64,000 nucleotides of DNA from Galbula dea. Lineage: Eukaryota; Chordata; Aves; Piciformes; Galbulidae. A program made the position numbers and the translations under genes. Of this stretch, positions 61,359-64,000 are shown in pieces. The notes beneath the pieces were generated by a model, which was given only the letters and a program-made list of their open reading frames with translations, was not told the origin of the DNA and did not search any database. Position 1 is the stretch's first letter, and every line of letters starts with the position of its first letter. The stretch spans positions 2,481,603 through 2,545,602 of the forward strand of contig VWZX01004666.1 of assembly GCA_013399015.1 (NCBI GenBank). The letters are read 5' to 3'.

Positions 61359-64000
61359 TTTACTGTAGTTCTGGTGAAATGTTGCTCTTAATTTAATTTC
61401 TTAACTGTGCTGGCTACTTGGCAATCAGGAATTGTATCCTACTAGTTCTAGCAAGTCCCACAATCTGCACACAATTCATCAGCTCCTACAGAGCAGGTCC
61501 AACATGAGGGTGTGATAACAAATGTCAAAGCAACTATATGTGCTCCTTTGCAAGCCATCATTGATGGCTTTCATGTGTCTTGCAGCAGCTGGGGATGCAC
61601 TCTTGATCTGTGTATGAGGAGTTCCTATTTTCCCATGGGTAGCTGGAGGGTTCTTATAGCACTGCTGACAAAGGGAATGGACTGGATTTTCACTGGCTGA
61701 AACACTGGCCCAGGACTGCTAGGAACAGCCAAATGGGCCTATGAATGTCTTCTGCGTGTGGAACTAAAGAAACCTCATGCAGAGAGGAAAGCCCCAGACT
61801 CTGGTCTCACTCTGAATGCACAGTAACCTCACTGGGCTCAGCACGGGCTATTAGTCATGCAAAACAACAAAGCTGGCTCCTTCAATCTTTATTTTTTTCT
61901 TACTCTTCTCTGAACTGTCTCCAGTTTGTCAGTATTAGGAATTCAGTGTTTGGCCCCCATGCCAGGTACAGCCACAACAGAGAAACTATTACTTCCTTGC
62001 TCTGCAAGATGATGCCTTTTGCATATGCAGTTGCAAAACTTTAGTTGTGGGGGCTTTTCTGCATCTCATTGAATCATTTTATGTGCCAGAATGATCTCTC
62101 CAGAAACATCCCTATATTTCCACCAGTCTTTCTGCTGCATAAGCTTCCTTTTCCTAGCAAACAGATTGGTTTCAGATTTGTTTTCTCTGAAATCTTGCTT
62201 CCCTCCCTCTTGCACTTTCTAGGAACCCATCTCTGTCTTTATCAGCTGTCTCCCATCTCCCAATTTAACGACTGCAGCAGATTTGATGACCAAGAACACA
62301 TAACGCCCTTAAAAATCTGTTTTGCTTCCTTTAAAATCAGCTCTGCAAGTCAAGAACCTAGACCTATACTGATCTCTTCAGTGACCCACCAAAAACACCC
62401 TCTTCCCTGCATCTTAAAACTGTCTGTTTTCATTATGCTCTTAGAGACCATTTTCAGCCCAACAACAGGACCTTTCTCCAAGACAACCAACTTGCATTGG
62501 TTACCTAAATAGTTCTCATTGCTAGACACTGTAATTGCACGTATCCCAAAAATCCAAGTAATCTGTTAAAAAAAAAAAATCAGGTTTTCCAGGCAAGATT
62601 AACTTTTATAAACCTGTACTGATGTTTTTCATTATTAAAACAAAAATCCAACCTGACAAGCAGATCCACCTTAAGTATGGCAGCCCCAGAACAGACAAAT
62701 AGAAAAGCAATTGCAACATGTACAATTTTTTTTTCTGAACCTGAAGATGGACTGTGCTGTTTTCTTCTGTTCTTTCACTACCTCCCATCAAAGGCTTAAA
62801 TTTATTAAGCTATTCTCTGAACATCCTAGGGTGCACAATAACTTCTTATCTCTATATGTTCACGTCACCCTAACACAGTTATTGAGGCTAGGTCCATATG
62901 ACCTGACTTTGCATATTTTTCTTGGAATAAGATTTATTTTTAAAGGGGATCACTATTTCAGCCAACTTTTGCATCATTAACCACCTCCTCCTCTTTATTT
63001 ATTTATATTTTAATAAGCCACTAATTTTCCAATCAAGGAACAAGGACAGCTTTGGCTAAAAGCCAAACTCAGATACAAAGACAACAGTAACAGGAAAAGC
63101 TACATGGAACCATTTTTTAAAGAAGGAATAGATAGCATTGAATATCAGTTAGAAGCTTTGAACTGCAGCTAGCTGATAAGATACCAGAAAAATTACTGTT
63201 GGCAGAGTGAAAGCCAAAAACAAGTGCTTAAGCAAGAATGCAATAACAGAAATTCTAACAACTATGATTGTCAGTTACCTAACTGGAGAGTGAAAAAATG
63301 CTGCTAAGAGACAACTGAGAAAAGAAAAAGTATCCAGCAAGTAGTTTAGCTCTGCATTTGGAATACTTATAAAGGAGGACAGCATTATGAAGAAGGATGT
63401 TTTACTTTACTCAATCTGGTCTATGTGCGTGTGCAAACTCCCAGAGACTTAGCCAAATGTCAGCAGATGATTAGCATGTCCTAAAAAGCTGAGAAATTCA
63501 GGAAGACTGACACATGGTAAATACAGGGTGAGTTTCAGAAAGAAAAAGGATTTTTAGCCTCCTGATTTTAATCTAGGGAGCCTGAAACCAGCAGAGTTAA
63601 AAAATGGAAAAGTTGATAGATGATTCAGCTGAAAGGCAAAGAAAGAATGGAAGGCCGAAAAGAGAACTGATGCTAGTCAAGAAAGTTTTATGGAAAGTCG
63701 GGTTTGACATGCAAAGCTGATACCATCTGGAGAGATGGTTGGTAAATGCATTGAGTGAAATCTGGGTATGTATTTGACTGGACACATACAACATTCTGCA
63801 TACAAGCTGGCATAATATACTGATAAAGGCAAGTTTTAGGCAAAGCTTAGTTATTTGAGATCTGCAGAAGACTTTAGAGAGGACACACTGACAAAATGAA
63901 AAGGAACTAAATGCATTACTTTTACTTGACTAGATAACAGAGGAACAGAAAGCCATGTAGGCAGGTGGTTCTTTCTCCTTGTGTAGTCTTGGTGCAATAC
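61359..64000. other. Unique non-coding DNA, no gene seen
   Basis: A pyrimidine-rich plus-strand stretch gives a 155-codon open frame (62045-62512) without domain or signals. A strong acceptor-like tract (TTTTTTTCTTACTCTTCTC...CTCCAG) ends near 61922, followed by only 14 codons before a GTACAG donor-like word; not annotated as an exon. Confidence 0.5.

Noticed and set aside
62045..62512. 155-codon open frame, plus strand
   Set aside because: No recognisable domain; composition-driven; a chance frame of this length is expected in a window of this size.
1..64000. tRNA, rRNA, known microRNA, CRISPR, intact endogenous retrovirus or LTR pairs
   Set aside because: Read for these on both strands; no cloverleaf, conserved microRNA seed with hairpin, repeat-spacer array or paired LTRs was found. 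Reading by eye could miss decayed LTRs.

Overview
This window is vertebrate, almost certainly avian, nuclear DNA. The main evidence is at least six clear CR1 (chicken repeat 1) LINE copies with the typical 3' end (short repeats of the ATTCTGTG octamer). There is also one (AT)n/(AC)n microsatellite, a few very old repeats (two MIR-like SINE remnants, one amniote CR1-like remnant, one hAT-like remnant), AT-leaning unique DNA and few CpGs. I cannot name the species. No bacterial-style genes, operons, tRNA/rRNA genes, CRISPR arrays or intact mobile elements are visible.

Layout. 1-3430: unique non-coding DNA. 3431-3895: 5'-truncated CR1 (minus). 4210-4420: the best candidate for a spliced protein-coding exon, open over 70 codons between a good acceptor and a consensus GTAAGT donor; I do not recognise the product. 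6040-6130: MIR-like SINE. 8131-8410 and 11917-12190: two diverged copies of the same sequence of unknown identity. 15431-15496: CR1 tail. 16000-21435: unique DNA with a perfect steroid-receptor-type palindrome at 19279-19299 and a dinucleotide microsatellite at 20499-20556. 21436-22330: two CR1 insertions in a row, the second with an internal deletion lying exactly on an undetermined base. 23470-23710: CpG-rich patch running into a MIR fragment. 29745-29950: old amniote repeat. 32995-33088: CR1 tail. 45790-45821: long poly(A) tract containing an N. 53572-53732: hAT-like remnant. 56846-58635: the longest CR1, with parts of the endonuclease and reverse transcriptase domains, dead by deletion, stops and frameshifts. 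61292-61358: CR1 tail.

The rest reads as intron or intergenic DNA. The longest ATG/GTG/CTG/TTG-type open frames (about 130-158 codons) are near what chance gives in 64 kb of this composition and show no recognisable domain, so they are not annotated as genes. If the 4210-4420 exon is real, the window probably lies inside or beside a plus-strand multi-exon gene with long introns; a few weaker exon-like segments on the same strand (18349, 27752, 30067, 38660) are listed with low confidence.

I found no convincing new multi-gene biological system. The points most worth checking are the unknown exon, the unnamed duplicated sequence, the possible assembly error at the N inside a CR1, and the perfect hormone-receptor palindrome.
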